Assembly (NCBI GenBank): GCA_023079485.1
Contig: CM041085.1
Span: forward strand, 33,713,121-33,777,120
Direction: 5' to 3'
DNA from: Archilochus colubris
Taxonomy: Eukaryota > Chordata > Aves > Apodiformes > Trochilidae
DNA length: 64,000 nucleotides
Made by a program: the position numbers and the translations under genes
Notes under the pieces: generated by a model
What the model saw: the letters and a program-made list of their open reading frames with translations, nothing else
Database searches by the model: none
What the model was told of the DNA's origin: nothing
Shown here: one piece after another, positions 1-12,700 of the stretch
Numbering within the stretch: position 1 is the stretch's first letter
Layout: each line of letters opens with the position of its first letter

Positions 1-873
1 TAGTTTTTACTTGATATTAATAAATTAGCTTCTGATTTTCCCCCAAGATTTAAAAATATTAAATTACTACTTCATGATTTGCTTTAATATCAGTATTTCA
101 TGAAAAGTGGGAAAGCTGCCTACAAAGTTTGCTTTTCTTGTCTTTATACCATTTACAGCAACTTTAATCACTCATCTGTGGAGATCCTATCCATTGCCAT
201 GATATTGAGTGCCTCAACACATACTATTGAGTATGTAAATAATTATTAAAATCTTTGGGTTACCTTTGTAAAAAGCAGTTTTCACCATTACCCACCTCCA
301 TCATCCTGAACTGACGAGCATCTGCAGCAGTAATTTGGAATTACAGAAACCGATAATTTCAGAAATGGATCTTTTTGACTGGTCATGCAGTACTCCATCA
401 TGTAGCTTCTGATTGCATCACTTTGTAGATGCAAAAAGCATTGCCTGCCTTTTTTCTCAGAGTTGACATGCAGTATGAATCAGCCTGGAACTGGCTCTGC
501 AAAATTAGCATTGCATGCTTGTATTGTACAGATTTATAGTAATTGCAAAACATTGCCTGAAAGTATCATAGCAAAACATTTAGGTTGGATATTATAAAGA
601 ATTTCTTTACAGAGAGGGTGATCAGGCATTGGAATGGGCTGCCCAGGGAAGTAGTGGATTCTCCGTCCCTGGAGATATTTAAAAAGAGACTGGATGTGGC
701 ACTCAGTGCCATGGTCTGGTAACTGCAGCAGTAGTGAGTGGTTCAAGGGTTGGACTTGATGCTCTCTGAGGTCCCTTCCAACCCAGTCGATTCTATGATT
801 CTATGATTTAATTTCCTGCCCTGAATTCAGACACCTTTAAACATTTTGAGCCTAAATGCAACTTATTTCCTAG
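1..873 (+). other. FBXO30: 3' part of the last FBXO30 intron
   Basis: This is inferred to be intron because the coding exon that follows is preceded by a good 3' splice site, with a pyrimidine-rich stretch (acttatttcctag) ending in AG at 872-873. The upstream exons of FBXO30, including the large one that encodes most of the protein, lie outside the window. A+T-rich DNA fills the stretch apart from one CR1 copy at 580-808. I see no other gene in it. Confidence 0.75.
580..808 (+). mobile_element. CR1 LINE, 3' end fragment
   Basis: This is a short 5'-truncated copy of the avian CR1 non-LTR retrotransposon in + orientation. It contains the end of the reverse-transcriptase ORF (the frame reads [30 protein letters not shown], here with a few changes), then the short 3' UTR, and ends in the diagnostic octamer-type tail attctatgattctatgat. 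It is nearly identical by eye to the last 220 bases of the copy at 42905-43651, so both belong to one subfamily. It sits about 65 bases upstream of the FBXO30 terminal exon. Confidence 0.9.
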
Positions 874-1077
874 GTTTGGCGCTTCAGTACAGCCTTCTGT
901 ACTGTGAATGAGTGGAAGTTTGCTGACATCGTGAGCATGGCTGACCACTTGAAGAAATGCAGCTATAATGCTGTCGAGAGAAGAGAGGAGGCTGTTCCAC
1001 TGCCATGTATGTGTGTAACACGAGAACTCACTAAGGAAGGACGTTCACTCCGCTCTGTTTTGAAACCAGTACTTTAA
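874..1077 (+). CDS. FBXO30: FBXO30 terminal coding exon (C-terminal 67 residues)
   Basis: FBXO30 is a substrate-recognition subunit of SCF (SKP1-CUL1-F-box) ubiquitin ligases. It has been linked in mammals to muscle atrophy and to turnover of the mitotic kinesin Eg5. Only the C-terminus is here: 67 codons read in phase 0 directly from the AG at 872-873 to TAA at 1075-1077. The translation begins VWRFSTAFCTVNEWKFADIV, contains MADHLKKCSYN and PLPCMCVTREL, and ends SLRSVLKPVL. This matches the FBXO30 C-terminus as I remember it, with only a few substitutions. The F-box and the N-terminal TRAF-type zinc finger are encoded upstream of the window. The exon is too short and starts without ATG, so a simple ORF scan misses it. 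Its + orientation upstream of EPM2A agrees with mammalian gene order. The paralogue FBXO40 is the main alternative but seems less likely from this tail. Confidence 0.92.
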   Translation, partial: VWRFSTAFCTVNEWKFADIVSMADHLKKCSYNAVERREEAVPLPCMCVTRELTKEGRSLRSVLKPVL

Positions 1078-3805
1078 ATGTTGCAACCACTCCAATTGCA
1101 CATACACTCAAGCACCTGATATAACCTCGGTAATATTATGTGACACTTTATTAATGTACTAAAGATACTTTCTAGCTAAATCTACTCTGTCACTGTGTAT
1201 ATAAGGTTTGAAGTGACATTTATTTTTTATAATACTCTTTCGCTGGAAAGTAATGAAAGTTGCCTTAATGTTTGAAAAATTTGGAACTTGCTGGACAGGG
1301 TAGTTTTATCTAACTTATATAATTTAAGAACAAAATCCTAAGGTGTGTTTTCTGATTCACTGGTGCCCATGTTGCTATTGTCTGATAACATTTAAAAAAT
1401 GGCCTCTAAATGGTGTGCAAATTTAGATAGGAAACACCAAATTGTAGTGAGACAAAATCCTGACCAATTGTACTTGCTATATTTGGTCTTTTTTTTTTTT
1501 TTCCCGAACAAGTTATAATCCAAATATGGGAACGATGAGGAAGAACTCAAAACTTTGTAGTAGATGTCTCAAACACAGCTTTTAAGTGCATCTTTTCTCA
1601 TGAAATTGGTGTCCTAGTGCTCTTCCTAGATAACAGGTGATCTAGGATCAGCTTTTTAAAATTTATGTTCTGTTTCAGGAATTATCTAAGTGAATTCAGA
1701 TTTTCAGGAGCTTAATTTTTAGTACAGCATTCTTTTCACATGTCAACCAATGATTATTATTCTTCTGAACTAATTACATTTTTTTCACTTTTGGGAGCAA
1801 AACATTTTCGAGCTAAAACATGGAATACTAGTTTTTACTCTCGCACCTAAAATGACATCAATATAAAATGTATAAAATGTTTTTCCTTGTCCTGCATTTG
1901 GCTGAGGGTTAAATTGCTTGAGAAGTCAGAAGTTCAAAGTATAGGATGAACAGTTATGAATTTATAATGCAGCTAATGAAAGGGCTTTACTTGTTTTATG
2001 GTATTATGAGATGTATTGTCTCCCTTTCTGTTAATTTGTCTATAAAAATGCTGCTTTTCTGAGGAGCATTTTAAATTACTGGTATGTATAGCAAATGTAT
2101 CATCTTCATAAGATGAGACATGATTTGTCAATTGCATCAGGCATATCAGAAATGTATGTTCAACCACATCTGTTAAATGAACGACTCCAATTTGCTTCCA
2201 GTCTTCCATAATAAAAGATCTTACAAAGCATTTGTGAACAGACAATACATGATATGAAAAATGGCCTGGTATAGCAAAACTGTAATAACTTGAACTGTCT
2301 TTCCAACTTGTTTGTATTAATGTTGGAGTCTCTAGCCTGTTGTACTTAGCAACTGTGCCACAAAGCTAAAACAGAAACAGACCAGAGCTTGGGACAAAGA
2401 AATACAGTATGTATTTCCATTATAGGAAAAAATAAGAGATTAGTAAGGAGATGTTTACAAAAATGTGTAAATCTATTACTCATAATTTCTGTACTGGACA
2501 TTTGTTTATGGCTAGTCTGGCTGCAGTTCACAACTTTGGTATCTCTGTGTTTTCCATTCTGAGTCCAGTCCAGCTAAACATTCACTGCCTTTTTCTATCC
2601 AGAGTGCTACAGGTGCCCAGAAAAAAAAAATAAATCTATTTCTTCAGTGCCATGAGATGAAATTACAAGAGCTCAAACAGAAGTTCTGCCTGGATCTTCA
2701 AACTACATGTTCTCTTTCCATACTTTTTTTTGTTTGTTTGGAGAGAGGAAAAGAGTAAACACTCTGCAGAGTTAGCAGCAATATTTTCAGTAATTCTTAG
2801 CTATTACTACAGTTATGTGGAAAGGAGAATCTAGATTCATGTACAAATCTGACTATACCAACTGGGGTTTAGGTAGGGTTTTTAACACCTACCCCATTAC
2901 TGTTTTCTGAGTGCACTGAAACACTCATTACCCACAAATTCTTCAGTACAAGGCAGGAGACAGACTTTAAGTGGTTGTCTTTTGGATCTAATGGCTCCTT
3001 GCTGCTGCTTCCCACTGCTTAAAAGTAGTTGGGTGACTGGAAGGATCCTGAATGTTGAAGAGTTTATGGTTGCATTTATGGCTAAATTGAGTTTAAAACA
3101 TCTGTCTTGGGTTACTGGTATTTTTGAAGTCAGCAATGTGGTGGTTTTTGTACTTGGTGTTTGTTGTAAGTGCCCAGAACCCTGGTAAGTATGGTAGGCA
3201 GGGAAGTGACTTTGTCACTTAAGGAAAGAGGGTGTTCAGTTAGAGGAGCTGGTGTTGGGAGAATCTTGCTCGTAGTACAGTGCGGATCTACATCTGAAGT
3301 ATCATCAGTTGTTGAGCTATTAAAATGAACTTTTTAAGTACTTGGTGTTTTTCTTAAGAAATGACATTATTTCCCAATACATGCACTTTTGTTTTCAAAT
3401 GTAGATACAGGCTTTTTTGTTAAATCAGTTTATTTTTTATGAGAATCCAGAGCTATTAAAATATCAATGTTGTAAACAAAATCTCTGCCTTGCAAACTGC
3501 CTCAAATGTAGGAATACAATATACTTAGGATAAAAACTTTGTGTTTTTACACTGCTATGCAGTTTGTAAAACAACTGTGGTGTAGAGTCTGTCAAAATGT
3601 GGCTTGTTCACATTTGCCCTTGAATTTTAAAAATGTTGTATCTCTTTCCTGGTACATCTTCCTTACAGCATATATAGACAGCTGTTCCAGTCTTTCTTTT
3701 ACATGATACCACATTGCTAATTTGTTTAAAATACTATGTTTTCAATCATGCAATATTTTTTGCAACATCTGTTGAAATCTGAATAAAACTTTTGGAGTTT
3801 CTCTT
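1078..3805 (+). other. FBXO30: Probable FBXO30 3' UTR
   Basis: From the FBXO30 stop codon to about 20 bases past the AATAAA at 3782 there is about 2.7 kb of A+T-rich, non-coding sequence with many ATTTA motifs and no recognisable transposon. A long 3' UTR is plausible for this gene. The end point is inferred from the poly(A) signal and the T-rich stretch after it (3818-3835). Earlier AATAAA matches at 2209 and 2629 and a later one at 3961 could give other ends. Confidence 0.5.
3782..3787 (+). promoter_or_regulatory. FBXO30: Candidate poly(A) signal of FBXO30
   Basis: The sequence is a canonical AATAAA in the context tctgaataaaacttttgg. It is followed 25-50 bases later by a T/TG-rich stretch (ttttagtatgattgtattta), the usual downstream element. 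It is one of several AATAAA matches after the stop codon, chosen for its context. Confidence 0.5.
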
Positions 3806-4876
3806 TTAGTATGATTGTATTTATTTTTTTTTTAAGCTTACTAACAGCCCTCCAGTGTTCAGATATGTAGTTTAATGTCTGCCTGTAGGATTTTAATACT
3901 CAAAAAATCATTAGCAACAGTTCTATTTACAAACATTTAAACATTTTGAAATTATGCAGCAATAAATATGTGTATTCACATTCATTTCATTATGAAGATC
4001 AGTCATTCCTTTTTAGACTATCTATTTCTGTTGCTTTGGTCTATTCTGCAGCATAGATTTAATCCACAATTCAAGGTTTAACTACATAACATTGAGAACC
4101 TGTACCTTGTAGGATTGTTTTTTTCTGAATAATAGGTGGGCAAGATTATCTGATCAACATGATACACGCACTACCCCTTTGCAAAGAATATTTCAGTGTG
4201 TTGTCTCATGAGTACTTTTCTGTAGAAACCTATTGCTTAAAATAGTACAGAAGCAAAAATTTAGGGAGTTTTTTAGATAATAGTTGTACTTCAGGCTGTA
4301 TATGGACCATCAAAACATAAACCAAAACCTTATTATAATAAAAGACTGTCCAGAAATAGACCTTTTGCCTTATCATTTGCCAATGCTAGTAGTCTTTGCA
4401 AATGAAAATGTACCTATACTACACAAATCGGATAATAAATTAAACTGTGTCGAGTACCACGATGAGACTCATGGTTTAATTTCAGCTGTTAGTTGTGGTT
4501 ATTTACTTTTTTGTATAGGCCACATTAGCCTTTTGTTTTTCTCTCTCCATAAATGGATTATTTTGCTGTGTAAGGAAATATTTTTTGTCTTTCTTGATGT
4601 GTAAAGCATTCTAGAGGATTTGGCTGTATCTTTTAACTTGTTTTTCTGAAAATGCAGCAGCTAACAGTATCTTTGTGTGCTCTTACCTGTTGACTGTACT
4701 TCCCTAAAATGAGATTTAAGTGCAGTGAAAAAGTTGATATAATTGCTGTAATATCAGAAAGGTGATTTAAATTCTTTCAATCAGAATGTCTCTTCAGGCA
4801 TCTTTGATCATATTCATATGAGCAAAATCTTGTGGTTGTTTACAGCACTGAGGAAAAAATACCATTCAGATCATGT

Positions 4877-5473
4877 TTATGAAAAGTTATGGCATGTAAA
4901 GGAGCCAGTTTGAAGAATGGAGTTCTCATAGTATGATAGTTCAGCATGTGATGAATATTCTAAAATATCCAAAAGTAATCCAAATGGGAGAGGAAAACTG
5001 AATGGAGAAGTAGGATTAAAATAACAAAGACATCCAATCCTAGCATTGAGACTCAGTTCTGTTTGTGAAAATGCTGAGTTTCTGGCTTGAGCACAGTGGC
5101 ATTTTACTGATGATTTATCAGTCTTGCCATGATAGCAGGAGTTGTCTTGCTGCTTTTTGAGCTCTATAATGTGCTTTAATTGTAAATTGTCTCCCAAGTG
5201 TTTTCTGTATTTCTGAGTCAAGTATTGCTGAATGCAGTCACCTGCTGACTGTAAGGTATGTACTTGGTGTAGGTTCTGCATGCTGGTGGTGTCAGACTTG
5301 CTAAGAATAATAGGAAAAATAAGGTCCTTTGGATATGGAGAATTCATCTGCATGGTTTCCATCTGTGTTTGCCAGAAAGGGAACCAAAATATCTTAGGGA
5401 ATGCAAGGAGCAAAATTAGATGACTGATTGCATTCATTATAACTTGTGAGTGGCCTGGTAGTTGAGAAAACAT
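4877..5473 (-). other. Unexplained 198-codon ORF, function unknown
   Basis: The frame runs from an ATG (complement of 5471-5473) to a stop at 4877, giving 198 codons in A+T-rich DNA. I recognise no family. The predicted protein starts MFSQLPGHSQVIMNAISH, has a hydrophobic N-terminal stretch (about residues 17-34), a Lys/Gln-rich middle (around ELKKQQDNSCYHGK) and a few scattered Cys. There is no obvious zinc-finger spacing and no clear transposase or reverse-transcriptase motif. A second open minus frame (5394-5684, 96 codons) overlaps its start in another phase. No CpG island or clear promoter lies nearby. It may be chance, a decayed retrocopy or transposon, or a lineage-specific gene. Confidence 0.12.
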
Positions 5474-6650
5474 TATAAGTCATCAGGTGCAATATGAAAT
5501 GTGAACAAGAAGTCCACACCTCTGCTATTTTGACAAAAAAAAGTCTACAATGCATGCACTGGTAGGTATGTAAGCTGGTTATAGCCTTTTGTAGTAGAAC
5601 AATGTATGCAAAAGAAGCATGTATGGTTTTTAATGCAAAGCATAGGAAAAAACCTAGAATTTCATGGGCTGTGAATTCATACAAGGCAAGGTTTTTAGAA
5701 CCACTCAGAAAAAGTGTGGGGTTTGTCTTCAGGATGTTTTAGTGGTCTGATACTTAGCTTCATCCTAAACTGTACGGGCATATTTATTTTACACCATTAC
5801 ATGGAAGTAAAAATAGTAGCAGGAAAGGTTGCAATGACCTTATAAAAAACAGATTGTTATATATCCAGGAATGTTTTCAAGCATGTAATTAAAGAGCTGT
5901 CTTCAAGTTTATTGTCACTTAACTGGAGATAATTCTGGTAGCAAGATGAAAGTTGGGTTGCATTAGTATTTTCACGTGAACATCCCAACAAAAGGGGTAG
6001 GCTGCATAACAAAACTAATCTGATTACGTGGCTGGTTAACAAATGAACAGTCAAGGACCTGGCATGAATATACATTGGACTTTGTTCACAAGTGTTAATG
6101 TTTCAAAGTTCCATGTTGTATAATCAGTCGAATATTGTGTACTCTTTAGTTTTGTAATTATATCGTTGTGATCCACATGTAATTCCGGAGACCTTTCCAG
6201 CAAACAGGAAATAATGTGCCACATGGTGGGATCTGAACTTTAGTTAAAGTAAAATACGACTGTTATGAACTGTGTCAGCTGTTCATGAGCACCATGTCTG
6301 GAGTTTTGGGTCCTTGTGTTTCAAGAGTAAGGAATTAATGGATGCCTTGTTGCCAAAGCAAGGTGGATTTGCTTCTAAGCAAGAAGAGTTTCATATGTTA
6401 TCTCATTGTGCACGTGGTTTTTGGGATGGAGATGTGTAGGGTGGTTTTGATTTAACCATGCAGTAAGGCTTAACTTGTCAGCAGATGGAATTGCACACAA
6501 CACAAAATTATTTCTATAGTTTGTGATAAAATAGGTTCAGTCTAAGTGGCCTGTGACTTGGACTTCAGTTAACTGGAGTTGCAGCTCGTAATCGTATTTT
6601 TCAGCAGATCTATCTTGGGTAAACACAGCAAGAAGCATTCATGTTAAAGG

Positions 6651-6780
6651 TTAAAAACCAAAACAAAACAACCAGGAAGAGAACAGGAAGGAAAAAACCC
6701 CAACCAAACAGAAACAAATGAAAAAACAAAACATAGCAACAACCAACCCAAAAAACCCAAAACAAATTGCCACCCTAACA
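6651..6780. repeat. A/C-rich low-complexity tract
   Basis: About 130 bases are made almost only of A and C on the + strand (runs such as aaaccaaaacaaaacaacc and caaccaacccaaaaaaccc), with a short purine-rich insert. Similar tracts occur at 33825-33885 and 61965-62040. There is no exact repeat unit, so it is low complexity rather than a microsatellite. Confidence 0.7.
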
Positions 6781-9700
6781 ACTAGGAAAACTCTCATTGA
6801 TGGATTTCTGTCCTATTTCTGCATATAAACAGTGTTCATTCATGTCTGTTAGGATTGCCTGGCAAGTAAATAGAAAACTCAGTTTCTATGCTTTGTTCCA
6901 ATGAAATTGCATATATATTCCTCTTACTCAAGTGGTTGAGCAGTTTTGATTCAGGGTTTTGGTCCACAGTAGGTGCTGAAGCCTTAATTAGATTTGTCAT
7001 CAGGGTTGCAGTGTTAATGATAGAGTGAAGTGGGTTGTGTGGTTTAGTGCCACTCAGCAATAGCAGTCCATTGGAAAGATGTCATTCTGCATTATAGAAA
7101 AAAAAATGTGGTTTTTATCTGTATTTTCCTTCTTCTTTGAAATGAAATGCAAAACTTTTTGGTATGGTTTCAGTCAAGCAGTCAATTGAGATACAGATGT
7201 TCAGAGGAAGAGATGAATTGTTAGGGAATTTTTTATGTGGAAGATCCAGTTTGTCTTGTCTCCAAGGCAAGCAGAGAAGGAACATATAATAATAAGGTGC
7301 TGTTTCTCACATCATCATCACTATGAGAACTGCTTCCGAGTTCTCTCCTGCTTTCACCTTTCCCTCTTCACTGAACAAATGATGTTGTTCCACCAAAGTT
7401 TACCTTGTATATGGGAGTGCTAAACAAGGTTGGACAAAAGGTCTCCATAGATGAAGTAAAATATTGCTGAGATATCTTCAGAATAGGTGGAGAATATGGA
7501 CTCATTTATGCTTTGGCAATTAGTCAAGATAAACTGTAACTGGTCTTTAATTTTGCTCTGACCACAGATGCACTTTCAGCAAAAGTGGCTTTGAGAAGTA
7601 CTACTTTAGAGAGAGTTAGGGCACAGCCTGCCTTTGGAATGTTCTGTTTGAACTGTAGGATGCTCTTTAATTGGCAGAAGTTGGACAAACAACCCCACGC
7701 TAGTTACAGTAGTTACTGAGAACAACATACAAAGTGGTTGAGTATTCCCTAGAAGACCTCACTGCTCAGGAAAAAATAAACAAGTGGCCAACTGATGTGT
7801 GCTGTGTGACTCTGCGTCTTGAGCAAGTCCCTGATGCTTACATGAAGATCTGTTTTTCTTCAAGGTTTGAAGTGCTCCAGGTTACAGTGACCACTTGCAT
7901 CCATGGCAGTAAAATTTGGAGAGTTGTGCTCGAGCTGAAACTGAGGAGGGGCTGAAGACAGTAAGGAGAACGTTATCAGCTGTACATCATGATCTGGGGA
8001 CTGGACTCTGCGAAGGGAATTGCCTGCTCTCAGACACGTGTGACCACATAGTTTGTAATTGCAGACTACTGCAGTAAAATGAGTTAGCCATTAATCAGCT
8101 GAGACATCATGGTAGTGTTAGCAGATGTGTTATGCTTTGCAGATGGAGCAGATGGAGAGAATTTATCTGGTCATTTACCACAACTCAGCTAATGACATAT
8201 TACTACACAAGTCATTTCCTTGAGGAATTGCCACAGGATATGTTAGGAGACAAAATCTAGCCTGTACTGTCAGCGATCCCATCATTGCCAAAAGCACTCT
8301 CCCTGTGGATTTACTGTCATTTCTGTTTTCCTCTGTGGCATTAAATGTCAGCATATTGGTTTTTTACCTCAGTGTAAGTAGGATTAACAATACAAGTAAC
8401 TTTTTTTTTGTTTGTTGCGGATACTGGAGACCCTTATGGTTGCTGTTAGGCCTCAAGGGGATGTTTTGACAAATTCATCCATAATGCAATTTGGATGAGG
8501 AAAAAAAGCTCACTATTTTTTTTTTTGCTCCCTATGGATCATATAGGTGTAATCACATTGAAATGAAGTGAGATGCTAAAGTTAGGACTACAGTAATGCT
8601 GCGAAATTCATGCAGAGTTCATTTTTTGTTAGTGAGATCTCTACATCAAATATGTTGGGTTCTATTTCCTTGAATTTATGTAGGTAGTAATGTTTGAACA
8701 AAGATGTGCTGCAGCAAAATAAGTATTAATAAATATAGAATAATAAATGTAATAAAACCCCACTCATTCTCCAGTGCTGTGTACAGAAGCCCTAATAGAA
8801 CTTGTTTACTTAGGAAAGACTGCCAGCAACTTATTTATCTGACTTACAAGAACTGGAGTGAAAAGTGATGCCAGCTGGATTTGTTACATAAATACAACTT
8901 TTAACAGTTTTTTCAGTATTTAAAAAATCTCATTAGAACAGTCTTTGAGAGTAAACAGTCCCTATCTCTGTTTGCTACAGGGATATACGTGTTGTGCATA
9001 ATTCACGTTCTGGCATATGATAACACCATTACTAAATGTACAGATGAAGTGTTTCTGGTGAAATGAGTGGATTCAGTTGACTTCTATTAAATTTTCAGAC
9101 TATTCTGATCCAGGCCATACTGATTGCTGCTTAAAATGTGTCGCAACCCTAGAACAAAGTACTGGCTCTCCAAGTCTGAAATAAACTCTTCTAGGTGATA
9201 CTCTGCAACTCATTTATTACTCTAGTCAGCTGCCAAGAAACAGTTCTGTAGCTTTCCCTTTTATAGTTCTCTGGTTGATAACATGTCCCAAAAGAAAATG
9301 TTGTTGTATTTGCAAGCATTTCTGAAAGGCAGAGAAGAATTGCACTGCTCAAAAAATTTATATCCAAATCAGTAGATGAAGTTTAATTAGCCCCTTTAGA
9401 TTTTGTTCTGATTATATGTGAACTTTAATGAAATCCATAGAACTTTGCAAAAAGCGTGGCTGAGTGCAGCAGTAAACAAAAATTACTAACCTCTCTTGAA
9501 GTCTACACAGTCCAGACAGTGAACACTTTCTTTGCACTACTCCCCTTTTTCTTAATTTCTGTTATTTTCCTTGCATTGTTCTAAAAATAGCAGCCCGCTG
9601 GATGCTGCCAGTGATACTCCTAATATGCAGTCAAACTAGACAAAATTACATATGTAAAAGACCATTATTTAATAGCTTTATAAGCAGCAATTAGTTTTAT

Positions 9701-12700
9701 TTTCATAAAGCCTTAAGTTGAAACTTGCACTTATGCTAAATACCCAAAAATGTGGTTGAAAAGCATAGAAAATGAAAGGTATATTTCCAGAGCAACTTTA
9801 TCTTTTATGTGCTGATAAAATCAATAGAGGGTACTGGTTTATCTGCTAATTCCTATAATTAAAGTCTTAGCTTTAGGCTTTTGCTGGAGTCACTTTGAAG
9901 CTTTCTACTAGTAAGTGAGGCACAGACAGTCAGTGTTTTTCATTTTACACTTTTTAAATATGAAGACTGAAACATGTACATTATATGGTTTAGTGTTTAA
10001 AAATGTCAGAGAGCTTCACTTTGAAATACAGATTGGTTTAGCTTGCTCTACAAAGACATGGAGACCAAAATGGTATGAATACTGATTTGTGCTCTCTTCT
10101 TAAAAATGCTACAAGGAAAAAACATTAGAAGATAAATCTAACTTAGTTGTTCTGACAGAATATACCACCTTAGCTCAGGTAATTTGGCAGGTGAACAGTG
10201 GTGAGCTCAGCATTTGCAGTATTAAGTGTGAAAAGAGGAAAGTCTTGTTCAGTATAGGATCTTTCTGGAATAAAATCAAACTGAAGACGTTCTCCTTCCA
10301 GTGGTTGTCGTGTACAGATATGGACAGGTCTGCAATTGCCTTCTCACCTGCAGTGCTCTGGATTATTCAACTGGTCACATGTGGCAACAGGCTGAAGTTT
10401 TTAAAGGTATTGACAACTGATAACTTTGCCTTACTGTTTACTTTCATCCCACAGACAAACACGGATAGAGACAAACAAGTTTCAGTAGATAGTTACCAAG
10501 GGAACCTGCAGATCACCATGCAAATATTAAATGTGCCTTTTGTGTGCATAATCACTACTTAAAAATACAGTCGAAGAAAACCCTGCCACTTGTTTTAGCT
10601 TGTTTATTTTTACACATTGATAGAATCTATGTCATTTGAAAGAAATGGATGTATAGCTGAATATGAGGTAGTTCAGAGAACAAAGGTGTAGAGTAGGCTG
10701 TTACACTTGGAACTCAGAGTCAGTACCTCACTTAAGCTGCTGTTGTTCCTTGTGAGAAGGAGCTCTGAAATTGCACTGGGCATACTCAGTGGGCCAGTAC
10801 TGGTGCTCTCAGAAGTTCTAATTATGGATGCAATAGACTGAGTTTTCACATCTAGGTCTTTTCAAAATGAAGGATGCAGTTTATTTTGTGTGCCGTTTAA
10901 TGCAGTCAGGGTAGCCAATAGTTACAACTGCAGGATCACTGAACATTAAGGTAAAAAAAACAAAGTCACTTTATTTGAATATGCATATTTGCAGTAGAAT
11001 TGAAAATACAGAGGTTACTTGTTGTTTTCAGTTTAAATCATATGAAATGCTTACAAAGGAAATCTAGTAACTGCTTACCAAGTACTTCACTACTACCCTT
11101 GTTGACCCAGACTGGCCATAATACCAGTCTAATAGCTCTATTTCCTTTCCCTTTTCCTCCTATAGCCACTGGGACAGCTGTAACCAGTAATAAATTTAAA
11201 ATATTCATGAATGTCGGCAGCATAAAAACTGTTTTTTAAACAAGATTAAGCTCTTGAGAACTTGGAACACAATATGGTGCTACATGTGTTTATTAAAGAA
11301 TTATTACAGACTCCAAAGAATAGTTGGTTGGCTGGCAGGAGCTCAGAGAGGGCTTGAAGTTTGCATCGGACTAGTTTCATGGAAACCAGTTCTAACAGTT
11401 AATGTATAAATATATTTTTAAAATTAATTTTCATTGTTTTATGGGTAGGAACCTGAAAAGTGAGAGCTCAGACCAGGATTTATTCTGCAAGTTTCCCAGA
11501 CAAGGAATTTGCTACCACACAGAAACAAGTTCTGATAATTTAAGAGAATGAATCCACTTACCTGGAATGTGTATTCGTCAGTAACATAATAAAAAACTAT
11601 TAAATGTCCCTGTTACTAATTTGTGACTCTATGAACTTTTCTATTTAGGTTTATCTCAGAATAGTAAAGGCTTTTGGACACAATGTTTTCATAAGACTAA
11701 GCCTTCCATAATATTCTGAGAATATTGTGCCTATGTAAGTGTGCAGATGACTTAATGTATACAAGTAAACCAAGAAGGAATCTAAATAGGAGAATTAGGT
11801 GCCATTTTCCAGTAGTTTTAAAACCACGTGAAGGGAGGGAAGACAAAGAATTTTCAGGAGCTTGTATAATTGTATTTTCATGCAGTAAGGAGCAAGTAAG
11901 GAGTAAGTATTGAGAAAAACTATGTCATGGAACTGTGCTCATAGGTGTTCAAGACCACATAATATGTATGTGTAACACAAGCATAACTCTACAAGGAGAC
12001 TATTCATATGCTTATAATGATGGAGATGTTCTTGTACCTCAAAGGTTATTGTAATATTGTTCATTAAGATGACTGATCCGTTTTTGGGCTAATCTCTAAA
12101 CTCTATTATTCCTGAAAAACAGGTGAAGAGAAAGCCAGTCACCTGGTTACTTAAGGTAGAGGTCTTGAGCAGCCAGCTGTGGCTTCTGCATTGGGATTAC
12201 CTTGAGGGACTGGCTATGCTGATGGAAAGGCATCTGTGGAGCTGAAGTGGAAACAGATCACTATGGTACACAGCAACATACACACACCAAATTAAGTAGT
12301 AGGAGTCCCCTGTCTATGATCTAGTCTCCAAAGTATGTCATACACACATCTTCTGGCTCTTGGCTGCAAGCTGTTGCCATGACCTGTGGAAGGCTGCTAA
12401 ATTGCAGGCTGTTTACACATTCATTCTAGACTGCGATTCCTGTCTTCCAAGAGTCTCCTTAAGGCTGGATGAAAACTGTTTGTTTGTTCCTCAGCAGGGA
12501 TTATTTCTGTTGTCACGTAAATGAATTAATTGAAGCTTTCCAAATAAAAATAAAGCAAAATGAAAATAAAGTTTTTTAAAAGAGAAACAAAAAATGTACA
12601 GTTGAAAAAACTGTAAATACTTGAAAACAAGATGACAAGGAAGCAGCAGAAATGTGTTGGATTATACACCAATACAGCAGCAGACTCATATAAGGAAAGA

